Part shown: piece by piece, positions 10,665 through 19,996 of the stretch
How positions within the stretch are numbered: position 1 is the stretch's first letter
How the letters are laid out: every line of letters begins with the position of its first letter
Assembly (NCBI GenBank): GCA_944392135.1
Contig: CALXVQ010000008.1
Coordinates: 1-64,000 of the forward strand
Reading direction: 5' to 3'
Origin: an uncultured Rickettsiales bacterium
GTDB taxonomy: Bacteria; Pseudomonadota; Alphaproteobacteria; Rickettsiales; UBA1997
Length of the DNA stretch: 64,000 nucleotides
Notes under the pieces: model-generated
The model's database searches: none
Seen by the model: only the letters and a program-made list of their open reading frames with translations
What the model was told of the DNA's origin: nothing
Translations under genes and position numbers: made by a program

Positions 10665-11110
10665 AAGAAGAATGGATTGCTACTCCTTTTTTAAAGCTTT
10701 GCAATGACGATGTGGATTAGGTGCAGTGGTTGCCATAACGAGATTGCCACAGGCCTTCGGCCTTCGCAATGACAGCTCTTTTTGTCATTGCGAGGAGTGA
10801 AACGACGAAGCAATCCACAAACCACTAATAGTAAATACCAAAACAGAAAATAAAAAGAATTTATTATCTGTAAATAAAAAAGAATAAAAATAAAACAAAA
10901 ATAAAAGCATTCTGTGAATGAAATTGTACCCCATAACGAGATTGCCACAGGCCTTCGGCCTTCGCAATGACGAGCCAAAAATAACGAGATTGCCACTCCT
11001 TCTACGAAGTCTCACAATGACAAGCCTAGAATAATGAGATTGCCACGAGTTGCAAAAGCAACTCTCGCAATGACGAGTTTTGCTTGAATACCATAGCACC
11101 CCCATACCAA
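10665..11110. repeat. Repeat cluster 2: ATTGC-type palindromic units
   Basis: At least six units sit in the 10551-11156 gap. Two copies of the AGGCC-TTC-GGCCT core (about 10738-10772 and 10937-10970) are nearly identical, one unit has a GACTTCGTAGAAGG-type core (about 10988-11022), and one has GAGTTGC-AAAA-GCAACTC (about 11038-11074). A unit with GAGGAGTGAAACGACGAAG is at about 10787-10815. The small reading frames that cross it are repeat-derived. Confidence 0.85.
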
Positions 11111-11156
11111 GACTACCATAATTTATAAGCAAATTTAGTTTTTATGTATTATTTAT

Positions 11157-11603
11157 CTAGCTTGTAATTTTTTTAATAAAATTATCAAAATCTTCAGCGG
11201 TTTCAAAACTCATATATACAGATGCAAACCTAATAAAAGAAACTTTATCAATTCTTTCTAGACTATCCATAATCATTTCTCCTATATCAGAAGTTTTAAT
11301 TTCTGTTGAACCACTACTTTCAACTCTTTTTACTATATCTTGTGTTATACCTTCAATTTTTTTGTCAGTTAAATTTTTACCAGCACATAATTCAAGTGAT
11401 CTAATAATTTTATCTTTATCAAATAAAGCTTTTTGACCACTCTTTTTTACAACATAAATTTCTTTTCTTAAAATCTTTTCAATAGTTGTAAATCTAGCAT
11501 CGCAATTAGGGCAAAGCCTTCTTCTTTTAATAGCTTCACCATCTTCACAAATTCTACTATCTTTTACTGATGTTTCTTCATTTCCACAAAATGGACATCT
11601 CAT
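11157..11603 (-). CDS. nrdR: Transcriptional repressor NrdR
   Basis: Represses ribonucleotide reductase genes in response to dATP/ATP. The N-terminal zinc ribbon has Cys3, Cys6, Cys31 and Cys34 (CPFC and CPNC knuckles) within the characteristic MRCPFCGNEETSVKDSR opening, followed by an ATP-cone from about residue 49 (VVKKSGQKALFDKDKI). The length of 148 matches the family. It lies 10 bp after rsfS on the same strand, so the two are probably co-transcribed. A TCTCCTTTATTT tract on the plus strand before the start (minus strand AAATAAAGGAGA) gives one of the clearer ribosome-binding sites in the window. Confidence 0.97.
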   Translation of the reverse strand: MRCPFCGNEETSVKDSRICEDGEAIKRRRLCPNCDARFTTIEKILRKEIYVVKKSGQKALFDKDKIIRSLELCAGKNLTDKKIEGITQDIVKRVESSGSTEIKTSDIGEMIMDSLERIDKVSFIRFASVYMSFETAEDFDNFIKKITS

Positions 11604-11613
11604 ATTATCTCCT

Positions 11614-11940
11614 TTATTTCTTTGTATAAAATAATTCTTCTAATTTATAAATTTCTCTAACTGGTGGAATAAATAAATGTATGATAATATTTCCTAAATC
11701 TAATATAACCCAACCATCATTAGCAGTACCATTCATTATACCTTCAATTTCATATTCTTTTTTTAAATTAATTTTTAATGTTTCCATTGTTGATTCAATA
11801 TGTTTTCCTGATCGTCCATCGCCAATAATAATTAAATCAGCAAGTGAACTAATTTTGCTTGTATCAATAGAAATTATATTTTCAACCTTCATTTCTTCAA
11901 GTTGATTGACTATGTAAGCCTTTAATTTAATTGTATCCAT
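11614..11940 (-). CDS. rsfS: Ribosomal silencing factor RsfS (Iojap)
   Basis: Binds ribosomal protein uL14 (L14) and blocks 30S-50S joining when nutrients are short. The 108-residue protein contains the family core: ISIDTSKISSLADLIIIGDGRSGKH, then GWVILDLGNIIIHLF and the terminal YKLEELF. Length is typical. In many bacteria rsfS is followed directly by rlmH; here rlmH is 44 kb away and rsfS is paired with nrdR instead. Confidence 0.95.
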   Translation of the reverse strand: MDTIKLKAYIVNQLEEMKVENIISIDTSKISSLADLIIIGDGRSGKHIESTMETLKINLKKEYEIEGIMNGTANDGWVILDLGNIIIHLFIPPVREIYKLEELFYTKK

Positions 11941-12014
11941 AAATATTTAAATGTTAAACTAAATATATTATAAACTCTTTTTTTTAAAATACTATATCTT
12001 TTTTATTTTTCAAT

Positions 12015-12043
12015 TTGACAAATAAAGATATGTATTATATTAT
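12015..12043 (+). promoter_or_regulatory. Promoter-like sequence overlapping the 5' end of the FkbM-family gene
   Basis: TTGACA (12015-12020), 17-bp spacer, TATTAT (12038-12043). If this is the real promoter, transcription starts near 12050 and the first usable ATG is at 12072. Confidence 0.45.
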
Positions 12044-13160
12044 GTCACTAATATTAAATATTCAAAAATATATGCAAGATTATAGTAATGTTATAGATAT
12101 AATTTATTTACTAAAAGATGATAAATATATAGACAATTATTTAAAATTATTTCAAAAAAATATTAATAAGCAATTTCCTAATCAATTAAATTTTAATAAA
12201 GATTTTTTAATAACTATTCTTAGTCAATTTAGTGAAAATACAGGCAAAGGTTCGTGGCCTAATGATTGGATCTTATATTGTTGTAGTCTTGATGTGAATT
12301 ATATAAAAGACTATTTAAGCGATTTTGACGAAAAAAATCAAAATTATGTTAGTTTGTTTTTAATTAGATATTTATACTGTATCCCTTTTATTGCTAATAT
12401 AATAAATGTATCTCATTGTTTTGATAATGAAGGCTACTATAATGATTTTTTATATACAGAAGATGAATTAAAAGAACAACAAGAATATCATAAAAATAAT
12501 CAAAAGAAATTATCACAATATAAGTGTGCTGGAAATATGGATATTACAAGTTATTATTATCAACATGGCATAAATACTCTTCCTAAGGAAGTTAGAAAAT
12601 ATATTAGACACAAAGATTTTTTTGATATAGGGGCTTTTACTGGTGATAGTGCTGTTGTTTTAAATACCTTTTCTCCTAATAAAATTTATTCATTTGAACC
12701 AATGACAGAATTATATAATATATTACTTAAAACAATAGAAATGAATAAATTGGATGGAAAAATAATTCCAGTAAATAAAGGTTTAGGTGGAAAAACAGAA
12801 ACAAAAGTACTCGGTATAAATGAATGGGGTATGGTATGTGATGCAAAATTATCAAAAAAACACATTGATTTTTTAGTTATTAAAACTGATGAATTCTGTT
12901 ATAGTGTGAATTGTCAACCAGCTTTATTAAAATTAGATGTTGAATGCTCTGAATATTCTATAATAGTAGAAGGTGCTGAAGAATTAATTAAAGAGTTTGA
13001 GCCTGTATTATTGATTTCTGTATATCATACTCCAAAAGACTTTTTTGAAATAAAAGATGCTTTGAAAAAATGGGGTATAGGTTATACTTTTGAAATGGAA
13101 CAACATAATCCATTTAGACCTAATATAGAAACCATATTAAAATGTTATAAAATTAAATAA
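12030..13160 (+). CDS. FkbM-family SAM-dependent methyltransferase
   Basis: The C-terminal half is a class I methyltransferase of the FkbM family: motif I FFDIGAFTGDSAVV, an acidic strand end YSFEP, and the conserved LLKLDVECSEYSIIVEGAEELI. FkbM-type enzymes methylate hydroxyls of glycans, polyketides or peptides; the target here is unknown. The N-terminal ~170 residues are helical and not recognised. The frame is open from a TTG at 12015, but that TTG is part of a promoter-like TTGACA; I chose the ATG at 12030, and 12072 is also possible. comEC follows 62 bp downstream on the same strand. Confidence 0.82.
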   Translation: MYYIMSLILNIQKYMQDYSNVIDIIYLLKDDKYIDNYLKLFQKNINKQFPNQLNFNKDFLITILSQFSENTGKGSWPNDWILYCCSLDVNYIKDYLSDFDEKNQNYVSLFLIRYLYCIPFIANIINVSHCFDNEGYYNDFLYTEDELKEQQEYHKNNQKKLSQYKCAGNMDITSYYYQHGINTLPKEVRKYIRHKDFFDIGAFTGDSAVVLNTFSPNKIYSFEPMTELYNILLKTIEMNKLDGKIIPVNKGLGGKTETKVLGINEWGMVCDAKLSKKHIDFLVIKTDEFCYSVNCQPALLKLDVECSEYSIIVEGAEELIKEFEPVLLISVYHTPKDFFEIKDALKKWGIGYTFEMEQHNPFRPNIETILKCYKIK

Positions 13161-13221
13161 TCTATATTGTCAAATAATTTTATAGAATTAATATATTTTT
13201 ATATTAAGAATAGAGGCCAGT

Positions 13222-15237
13222 TTGAAAATTAAATCATATTTAGAAAGATTTAATAATTTTATAAATGATAGTTTCTTTAATGATTATCATAATTGGCTTT
13301 TGTGGTGTCCTATAATTTTCGGTTTTGGTATTTTAACATATTTTAGATTTCCATATATTAATAGATTACTATTTTATAGTATTATATTGATATTTATAAT
13401 ATTGTTTTCTCTTTTTAGAAAAAGAAAAGATTATCTAATTTTTCTATTTACATTATTTTTGTTGGCTATTGGTTATATAAGAATGTCAATCTATACAGAT
13501 AATATAAATGCACCAACAGTAAAATATAGAATGGGTTATGTAAATATTGAAGGTATTGTTAAAGATATATCATACTATCAAAGAGACAACGAGACTAGAA
13601 TTAGAATTGTAGTTGAAGTTAATAAAGCATATAGAAATAGAAAATTAAATAAAGATCAAAGGGTTTCTAATAATATGACTCCATATTTTACAAAAGATGG
13701 GGTTATGCATAACTTGCCTAAAAATATTAGAATTAATATGAGTTCAAGAAGTAAAATTCCTAAATTTGGTGAATATGTAAAAATTAGTGCAAACTTAATT
13801 CCAATTCCTAAACAAGCTTATCCATATTCTTATAATCTTAGAAGAATATTATTTTATAAAGAAATTGGTGGTATTGCTTATAATGGTTATTTAAGAGACA
13901 GAAAAGAACCTGATACTCATTCTTTTTATGAAAAACTAAAATATAAGATTTATAATATTAGAGAAAACTTAAATACAAGAATTATTGAAAATATTAATTC
14001 AGAAGCTGGACCAATTGTTGCATCATTTATAACTGGTATTAGAGGGAGAATAAGTTCAACTAATTATAATAATATGGCATATGCTGGACTTGCACATTTG
14101 ATTTCAATATCTGGTTTGCATATGGCTATTGTTATGGGTTTTGCATTTAGCATTTTAAGAAGAATATTAGTTGAGTTTGAAAATTTTGCTTTAAAACATA
14201 ATATTAAAAAAATTTCGGCAATATTTGCAATTATTGTTGGTTTTATTTACCTTTGTATGACTGGTTTTCCTGTTTCTGCCAATAGAGCTTATATAATGTC
14301 GTTATTATTCTTTATATCTATATTAATAGAAAGAGAAATTGATACTCTTAGATTTTTAATGTTAGCAGGTAGTATATTATTATTTAATCAACCACATTTA
14401 GTTTTAGATCCAAGTTTTCAATTATCGTTTTTAGCTGTTTTAGGATTAGTTGCTGGTTTTAAATATTTAAAAGATCATAACATCAAGACTTATACAAACA
14501 AGATATGGCTAAAACCATTATATTATTCACTTGCTGTGTTATTATCTTCAATAATTACAGAAATTTCAACAACTCCAATAGCTATTTACCATTTTAATAA
14601 CTATACTCCTTTTAATATGTTTACTAATTTAATAGCTGTGCCATTGGCTGGTTTTATAGCTTTACCACTAGCTACATTATCAATATTATTAATGCCATTT
14701 AATCTTGAAAAATATTTCTTAATACCAGCTGGTTGGGCTATTGAAATAATATTAGAAATATCTAGATATGTTGTAAATATTCCTAATTCTGTTTTTGTTT
14801 TTCCTTCTCCAACCTTATTAGGTATTTCTTTAATGCTATTTGGTTTAATATGGTTTATGTTATGGGAACAAAAGTGGAGATATTTTGGAGCTATACTTTT
14901 TATAATGGGACTTGTAGTTTCAATATTTCAAAAATATCCTGATATAGTTATAGATAAAGATAATAAATTTATAATAATAGTTGATAATGACAGAACACTA
15001 TATTTTTCAAATGATAAGAATGACTATAAAGTTTCAATAATTGAAAGAAAATTCGGGCAAGCAGATCATAAGAATATGAATGATTTTTGTAATACCATAA
15101 ATAATAGTAATTGTCAAAATTTTATTGATGAAATAGATAATATATTTAGAAATGAAGATCTATTAGAAAATTTTAGAGAATTAAATATCAAATATAATAT
15201 TTTCAATAAATATTTGAAAGTTTTACTAAATAAATGA
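13222..15237 (+). CDS. comEC: ComEC/Rec2-family DNA-uptake channel
   Basis: An inner-membrane protein that passes single-stranded DNA into the cytoplasm during natural transformation. It has N-terminal membrane helices, a DUF4131-like soluble domain (about 100-215), then the competence domain with the signature LAHLISISGLHMAIV and a series of helices to about residue 555. The C-terminal ~95 residues (NKFIIIVDNDRTLYFSNDK on) sit where other ComEC proteins carry a metallo-beta-lactamase domain, but no HxHxDH motif is present, so that domain is lost or reduced. The start is a TTG at 13222 preceded by AGAGG at 13213-13217. Confidence 0.9.
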   Translation: MKIKSYLERFNNFINDSFFNDYHNWLLWCPIIFGFGILTYFRFPYINRLLFYSIILIFIILFSLFRKRKDYLIFLFTLFLLAIGYIRMSIYTDNINAPTVKYRMGYVNIEGIVKDISYYQRDNETRIRIVVEVNKAYRNRKLNKDQRVSNNMTPYFTKDGVMHNLPKNIRINMSSRSKIPKFGEYVKISANLIPIPKQAYPYSYNLRRILFYKEIGGIAYNGYLRDRKEPDTHSFYEKLKYKIYNIRENLNTRIIENINSEAGPIVASFITGIRGRISSTNYNNMAYAGLAHLISISGLHMAIVMGFAFSILRRILVEFENFALKHNIKKISAIFAIIVGFIYLCMTGFPVSANRAYIMSLLFFISILIEREIDTLRFLMLAGSILLFNQPHLVLDPSFQLSFLAVLGLVAGFKYLKDHNIKTYTNKIWLKPLYYSLAVLLSSIITEISTTPIAIYHFNNYTPFNMFTNLIAVPLAGFIALPLATLSILLMPFNLEKYFLIPAGWAIEIILEISRYVVNIPNSVFVFPSPTLLGISLMLFGLIWFMLWEQKWRYFGAILFIMGLVVSIFQKYPDIVIDKDNKFIIIVDNDRTLYFSNDKNDYKVSIIERKFGQADHKNMNDFCNTINNSNCQNFIDEIDNIFRNEDLLENFRELNIKYNIFNKYLKVLLNK

Positions 15238-15334
15238 TAAAAAAATATACAATTTTTAGTTATATTCTATTGTATTTTTTTGCTATTTAACTATATAGTA
15301 ATTATAAGGTATTATTAATTATAAAGGAAAAATT

Positions 15335-17260
15335 ATGGGAAAAATAATAGGTATTGACTTAGGTACGACAAACTCTTGTGTTGCAATCATGGAAGGTAAA
15401 AACACAAAAGTTATTGAAAATAGTGAAGGTAGAAGAACAACTCCTTCTATTGTAGGTTTCTTAAAAGATGGTGAAAAAATTGTTGGTGAACCTGCAAAAA
15501 GACAACAAGTTACAAATGCAGAAAATACAATTTATTCTGTAAAAAGATTGATTGGTAGAAGATTTACAGATCCAGAAGTTAAAAAGGATATAGAAAGAGT
15601 TCCTTTTAAAATTGTCGAAGCTGCAAATGGTGATGCTTGGGTAGAAGCACAAGGTGAAAAATATTCTCCATCACAAGTTTCAGCATTTATTTTACAAAAA
15701 ATGAAAGAGACAGCAGAAGCTTATTTAGGTGAAAAAGTTACAGAAGCTGTTATTACAGTTCCTGCTTACTTTAATGATGCTCAAAGACAAGCTACAAAAG
15801 ATGCTGGTAAAATTGCTGGTTTAGATGTAAAAAGAATAGTTAACGAACCAACAGCTGCTGCTTTGGCTTATGGTCTTGATAAAGAAGGAAATAAAAAAAT
15901 TGTTGTATACGATTTAGGTGGTGGTACATTTGATGTATCAATTCTTGAAATCGGTGATGGTGTATTTGAAGTTAAAGCAACAAATGGTGATACTTTCTTA
16001 GGTGGTGAAGATTTTGATGCTAGAATTCAAAAATGGATGATTGATGAATTTAAAGCTCAAAATGGTATTGATTTATCTAATGATAAACTTGCTATTCAAA
16101 GATTAAAAGAAGCTGCTGAAAATGCTAAAAAAGAATTATCATCTACAACAGAAACAGAAATTAACTTACCATATATCACAGCTGATGCAACAGGTCCAAA
16201 ACACTTAAATTTAAAACTTACAAGAGCTAAACTAGAACAATTAACTGATGATTTAATTCAAAGAAGTATTGAACCTTGTAAAAAAGCTATGGCTGATGCT
16301 GGTTTGAAAAATAGTGATATTGATGAAATCGTTTTAGTTGGTGGTATGACTAGAATGCCAAAAGTTCAAGAAGTTGTTAAAAATTTCTTCGGTAAAGAAC
16401 CACACAAAGGTGTAAATCCTGATGAAGTTGTTGCAGTTGGTGCAGCAATTCAAGGTGGTGTTTTAAAAGGTGATGTTACAGATGTATTATTACTTGATGT
16501 TACACCATTATCATTAGGTATTGAGACTATGGGTGGTGTATTTACAAGATTAATTGACAGAAATACAACTATTCCTACAAAAAAGAGTCAAATTTTCTCA
16601 ACAGCAGAAGATAATCAAAGTGCCGTTACAATTAAGGTATATCAAGGTGAAAGAGATATAGCTGTATATAATAAATTATTAGGTGTATTCAATCTTGATG
16701 GTATTCCACCTGCTCCAAGAGGTATGCCACAAATTGAAGTTACATTTGATATTGATGCTAATGGTGTTGTAAATGTTTCTGCAAAAGATGTTGGTACTGG
16801 TAAAGAACAAAAAATCACAATTCAATCTTCTGGTGGTTTAACAGAAGCAGAAATTGAAAAAATGATGAAAGATGCAGAGGCTAATGCTAGTGCTGATAAA
16901 GCTAAAAAAGAAATGGCTGACACAAAGAATCAAGCTGACACTTTAATTTATTCAACAGAAAAAGCTTTGAAAGATTATGGTGATAAAGTTAGCGAAGATG
17001 AAAAGAAGAAAATTCAAGAAAATATTGATGCCTTAAAGAAAGCTAATGAAGGTGAAAATCTTGAAGCAATTAAAAAAGGTATTGAAGAATTGAATAATGC
17101 TTCTATGAAATTAGGTGAAGCTATTTATAAACAACAAGCACAAGCTGGTGCAACTAGTGGAGCTAGTGCAGAATCTCAATCAACAGATAGTTCTGCTAAC
17201 TCATCATCTTCAACTGGAAATGATGATGTTGTTGATGCTGATTATACAGAGAAAAAATAA
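15335..17260 (+). CDS. dnaK: Chaperone DnaK (Hsp70)
   Basis: ATP-driven protein-folding chaperone. The start [17 protein letters not shown], the ATPase phosphate loops ([14 protein letters not shown]), the linker [15 protein letters not shown], the substrate-binding domain and the acidic end [12 protein letters not shown] are all present. Length 641 is typical. AAAGGA ten bases before the ATG is a good ribosome-binding site. dnaJ and grpE are not next to it; the gene has its own terminator, so it appears monocistronic. Confidence 0.99.
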   Translation: MGKIIGIDLGTTNSCVAIMEGKNTKVIENSEGRRTTPSIVGFLKDGEKIVGEPAKRQQVTNAENTIYSVKRLIGRRFTDPEVKKDIERVPFKIVEAANGDAWVEAQGEKYSPSQVSAFILQKMKETAEAYLGEKVTEAVITVPAYFNDAQRQATKDAGKIAGLDVKRIVNEPTAAALAYGLDKEGNKKIVVYDLGGGTFDVSILEIGDGVFEVKATNGDTFLGGEDFDARIQKWMIDEFKAQNGIDLSNDKLAIQRLKEAAENAKKELSSTTETEINLPYITADATGPKHLNLKLTRAKLEQLTDDLIQRSIEPCKKAMADAGLKNSDIDEIVLVGGMTRMPKVQEVVKNFFGKEPHKGVNPDEVVAVGAAIQGGVLKGDVTDVLLLDVTPLSLGIETMGGVFTRLIDRNTTIPTKKSQIFSTAEDNQSAVTIKVYQGERDIAVYNKLLGVFNLDGIPPAPRGMPQIEVTFDIDANGVVNVSAKDVGTGKEQKITIQSSGGLTEAEIEKMMKDAEANASADKAKKEMADTKNQADTLIYSTEKALKDYGDKVSEDEKKKIQENIDALKKANEGENLEAIKKGIEELNNASMKLGEAIYKQQAQAGATSGASAESQSTDSSANSSSSTGNDDVVDADYTEKK

Positions 17261-17278
17261 TATATCTTATTTTTTCCA

Positions 17279-17306
17279 AAAATGCCCATTACAAGATGGG
17301 CATTTT
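17279..17306 (+). terminator. Rho-independent terminator of dnaK
   Basis: AATGCCCAT (17281-17289) pairs perfectly with ATGGGCATT (17296-17304); A-rich and T-rich flanks extend the stem. It starts about 20 bp after the dnaK stop. Confidence 0.85.
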
Positions 17307-17309
17307 ATT

Positions 17310-17350
17310 GTAATCTAAAACCCCCAGTCTAACTGGGGGGTTTAGATTAC
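17310..17350. repeat. 41-bp CTGGGGG palindrome next to the dnaK terminator
   Basis: The left arm 17310-17327 and the right arm 17333-17350 are complementary at all but one position, with a TCTAA loop. The right arm recurs at 514-531 beside the 16S terminator. It could act as a second terminator or be a small palindromic insertion. Confidence 0.7.
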
Positions 17351-17407
17351 AATAAAATTGAGTGAAAATTTTTATTTTCACTCAATCTATTTATTAAATA
17401 TAATAAA

Positions 17408-17557
17408 TTATTTATTGCATGGACTAATCATTTCAGAAATAGAAATACCTAAAAGATAGTCATTTGTACATACCTTTTGTCCGCCCCATGTACCTTTTGT
17501 ACCTGTGCAAGCTGATAATGTAAGCAATAAAGCAGTAGCTACTAATAATTTTTTCAT
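17408..17557 (-). CDS. Small putative lipoprotein, 49 residues
   Basis: The minus-strand frame encodes MKKLLVATALLLTLSAC at its start: positive n-region, hydrophobic core and a perfect LSAC lipobox with Cys17. The mature part is only about 33 residues (TGTKGTWGGQKVCTNDY...SPCNK) and has two more cysteines, which could form a disulfide. AAAGGTAACGAT before the ATG is a good ribosome-binding site, stronger than that of most genes here. It is divergent, by 35 bp, from the 774-residue membrane protein. I know no named family for it; entericidin-like or murein-lipoprotein-like small lipoproteins are only loose comparisons. Confidence 0.75.
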   Translation of the reverse strand: MKKLLVATALLLTLSACTGTKGTWGGQKVCTNDYLLGISISEMISPCNK

Positions 17558-17592
17558 ATCGTTACCTTTATTATATTTTTAATAAATTATAA

Positions 17593-19917
17593 ATGTATAT
17601 AATTATATATATACATCACAAGTTTATAAAAATTAAATTAAAAGTCAATAATAATAAATTTTTACTTGTATTTTTATTAATTAATACTATTATTAGTATA
17701 GTTTATGTAAATATTTTATATATGAATAGTAATAAAAATGAAATAATTAATAAAATTTCTAATGAAATTATAGCAGAAGTACAAAATTCAAACCAAAAAA
17801 TAACTAAAAAAGAAGTTGAAAATAAAATTAATAAAAAAATTCAACAAATTATAGAACAAAAAAGATTAAAAGATGAAATAAAGAGAAAAGAACAATTTGA
17901 AAAAGAAGAAAAATTTATTCAAAATGAATTTACAAGCATTGGAAATGTTGAAGAATATAATGAAAATGAAGATGAAAAAGAAAATAATATAGAAGATGAA
18001 GAAAATAGTAATGAAGAAAAATTATTAGACAATAATGAAGAAAATAATAACGAAGAAATAACAGAAAAACAACCATTTTTGCTTACAATTTCACAATTAT
18101 ATAAAGAAGAATTTAATAAATCTATAAATGGCTTTAAAAGTTTTATTGGTTCATTTCAATTTATTAAAAATACATCATTATTTGAAAAAATTTTATTATC
18201 TTTATTTGTTATAGTTCCAGCTTTATTGAGTGGCTTTGTTGGTATTTTTATCATACTTATAATTTTATTATTTTGGCAAATTAGTATTTTAATAAATGTT
18301 TTTTTAAAATTTTTTACAAGCGTGGAAAGCTATTTTTATGGTAATATTGTCAAAATTAAAAAATTCATAGATTCATTAAAAAGTGATGGTGGATTATTTA
18401 ATAAATTAATTTTTAGCAATTTTTTATATTCAGTAGTATTTATTAATGGTATATTATATCTATTTATGAAAGGAATTACAATACCTTTAACATCTATTGA
18501 TATGATTAATAAATTTCTTGCCAATGTTGTATGTAAAGCTACAAGAACATTTAGCAATATTTTAAATACACCAGCAAGTATAGCATTAAGTAATATTCAA
18601 GATAACGGTTTATTAGCCTCAAAATCTGCAAAATCAAGAAGTTATGGTAAAAGTAGTAGTAAATCCAGAAGTTATAGTGGTGGTATTGGTTTTTTTGCAA
18701 AAAATCAAGCTAAAAATAGAATAAAAAAGGCTAGAAAAACAAATCTTAAAGCAAACGATTTAACGATGAATAGTAGATATATGACAGAAGCAATTTTTGA
18801 AAATAAAAAAGCCCCTGAACCTGATAAAAATTTATCACAAAATAATGAATTAAATAAACAACAAGAATTAACTAATCAAGAAAGATTAAGAGATTTAGTA
18901 ATTGATAGTGAAAATCAAAAAAGGCCAGAAAGTTATAATTTATCTAATAGATTAATGGAAGAGATGTATTTTAGAGATATGATGCAAAATATTTTAGATA
19001 ATGTAAGAAATAGTTGTAAAGATAATATTGTAGATACACCAGATATTATACCAGATTTTGATCCTTCAATGCCAGAAATTAAAAAAGACAACACTATGAA
19101 TAAAATTAATAGTGATTTAAAAATGGAAACACAAGAAAAAATAGATGTTATTAATTCAGCACAAAATAATTTAAATCAACTTGGTTATGATAATCCTATG
19201 TCTTTATCTAGCCAATATAAAGAAATGAGAGATAGTGGAGTAGAATATCCCGTTACAGAAACATTAAAAGCACAAAATGAAAATTGGGACAATTTATCGC
19301 AAGATGACAAAATTAGAGCTGGTATAAGTGTTGGAGAAATAAGAGCAGGACAAGAAGATTTAAGAGATTTACATCATTATAATGAATGGACTAAAAATGA
19401 TGGCAAAGATATTTCATATGAAACATATTTGTCTACAAAACTTGAAAATGCAAAAAGAGATTATGACCAAGAATTAAATGAATTTAAAGAAAGATATGGA
19501 GAAGATTGTTCTAAATTAATTGAAGAAGGTATGAAAGAACATAATATTCCTATTGAACAACCTATGAATAATCAAGAGTTTGAAAAGGTTGCTATGAGTA
19601 TTGTAAAAAAATTTCCAGAAGAACAACAAGTAGAAATGGCAAAAGATCTTAGGGAATATAATTTAACATATCTAGAAATGCAAAATTGTGAAAAAGATTT
19701 AAATAAGGAAAAAAATAATGAAAAGGAAAAAAGCGAAACAGAGAAAAAACAAGAAAAAGAAGAAGTGACAAATAAAATTTCTAATTCAATGAAAAGTTTT
19801 GTAAATGTATTAGAAGAACAAAGAAAATCTTCACAATCAATTAGTAATATGGCTGATATTTCTAACAAAGATTCTAACAGTAATAAAAAAGACACTGGTA
19901 GAAGTTTAAGCTTTTAA
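17593..19917 (+). CDS. Lineage-specific membrane protein with long charged C-terminus, 774 residues
   Basis: I do not recognise this protein. One N-terminal helix (about 22-43) is followed by a Lys/Glu-rich coiled coil and a very acidic, Asn/Glu-rich stretch (about 115-160). Then come strong membrane helices at about 197-241 and 275-302, a Ser/Lys/Arg-rich segment (about 343-365) and a long hydrophilic, mostly helical C-terminal half with a Lys/Glu coiled coil (about 700-760). No catalytic motif is visible. The layout, with a large soluble tail after a membrane core, is reminiscent of secretion-system or effector-like proteins of AT-rich intracellular Alphaproteobacteria, but that is only a resemblance. 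A strong terminator follows at 19969. Confidence 0.75.
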   Translation: MYIIIYIHHKFIKIKLKVNNNKFLLVFLLINTIISIVYVNILYMNSNKNEIINKISNEIIAEVQNSNQKITKKEVENKINKKIQQIIEQKRLKDEIKRKEQFEKEEKFIQNEFTSIGNVEEYNENEDEKENNIEDEENSNEEKLLDNNEENNNEEITEKQPFLLTISQLYKEEFNKSINGFKSFIGSFQFIKNTSLFEKILLSLFVIVPALLSGFVGIFIILIILLFWQISILINVFLKFFTSVESYFYGNIVKIKKFIDSLKSDGGLFNKLIFSNFLYSVVFINGILYLFMKGITIPLTSIDMINKFLANVVCKATRTFSNILNTPASIALSNIQDNGLLASKSAKSRSYGKSSSKSRSYSGGIGFFAKNQAKNRIKKARKTNLKANDLTMNSRYMTEAIFENKKAPEPDKNLSQNNELNKQQELTNQERLRDLVIDSENQKRPESYNLSNRLMEEMYFRDMMQNILDNVRNSCKDNIVDTPDIIPDFDPSMPEIKKDNTMNKINSDLKMETQEKIDVINSAQNNLNQLGYDNPMSLSSQYKEMRDSGVEYPVTETLKAQNENWDNLSQDDKIRAGISVGEIRAGQEDLRDLHHYNEWTKNDGKDISYETYLSTKLENAKRDYDQELNEFKERYGEDCSKLIEEGMKEHNIPIEQPMNNQEFEKVAMSIVKKFPEEQQVEMAKDLREYNLTYLEMQNCEKDLNKEKNNEKEKSETEKKQEKEEVTNKISNSMKSFVNVLEEQRKSSQSISNMADISNKDSNSNKKDTGRSLSF

Positions 19918-19968
19918 AAATATTTTTTTAAACTATTGTTTTTTTAATAAAAGGTTATAAACTTTATT

Positions 19969-19996
19969 AAGTATATTTATAAATATACTTTTTATG
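19969..19996 (+). terminator. Terminator after the 774-residue gene
   Basis: AAGTATATTT-AT-AAATATACTT (19969-19990) is a perfect palindrome followed by TTT, 52 bp after the stop codon. Confidence 0.6.

Noticed and set aside
10691-11132. Overlapping 101- and 115-residue minus-strand frames
   Set aside because: Both are translations of palindromic repeat units (HCEGRRPVAISLW-type peptides recur in every cluster), not genes.
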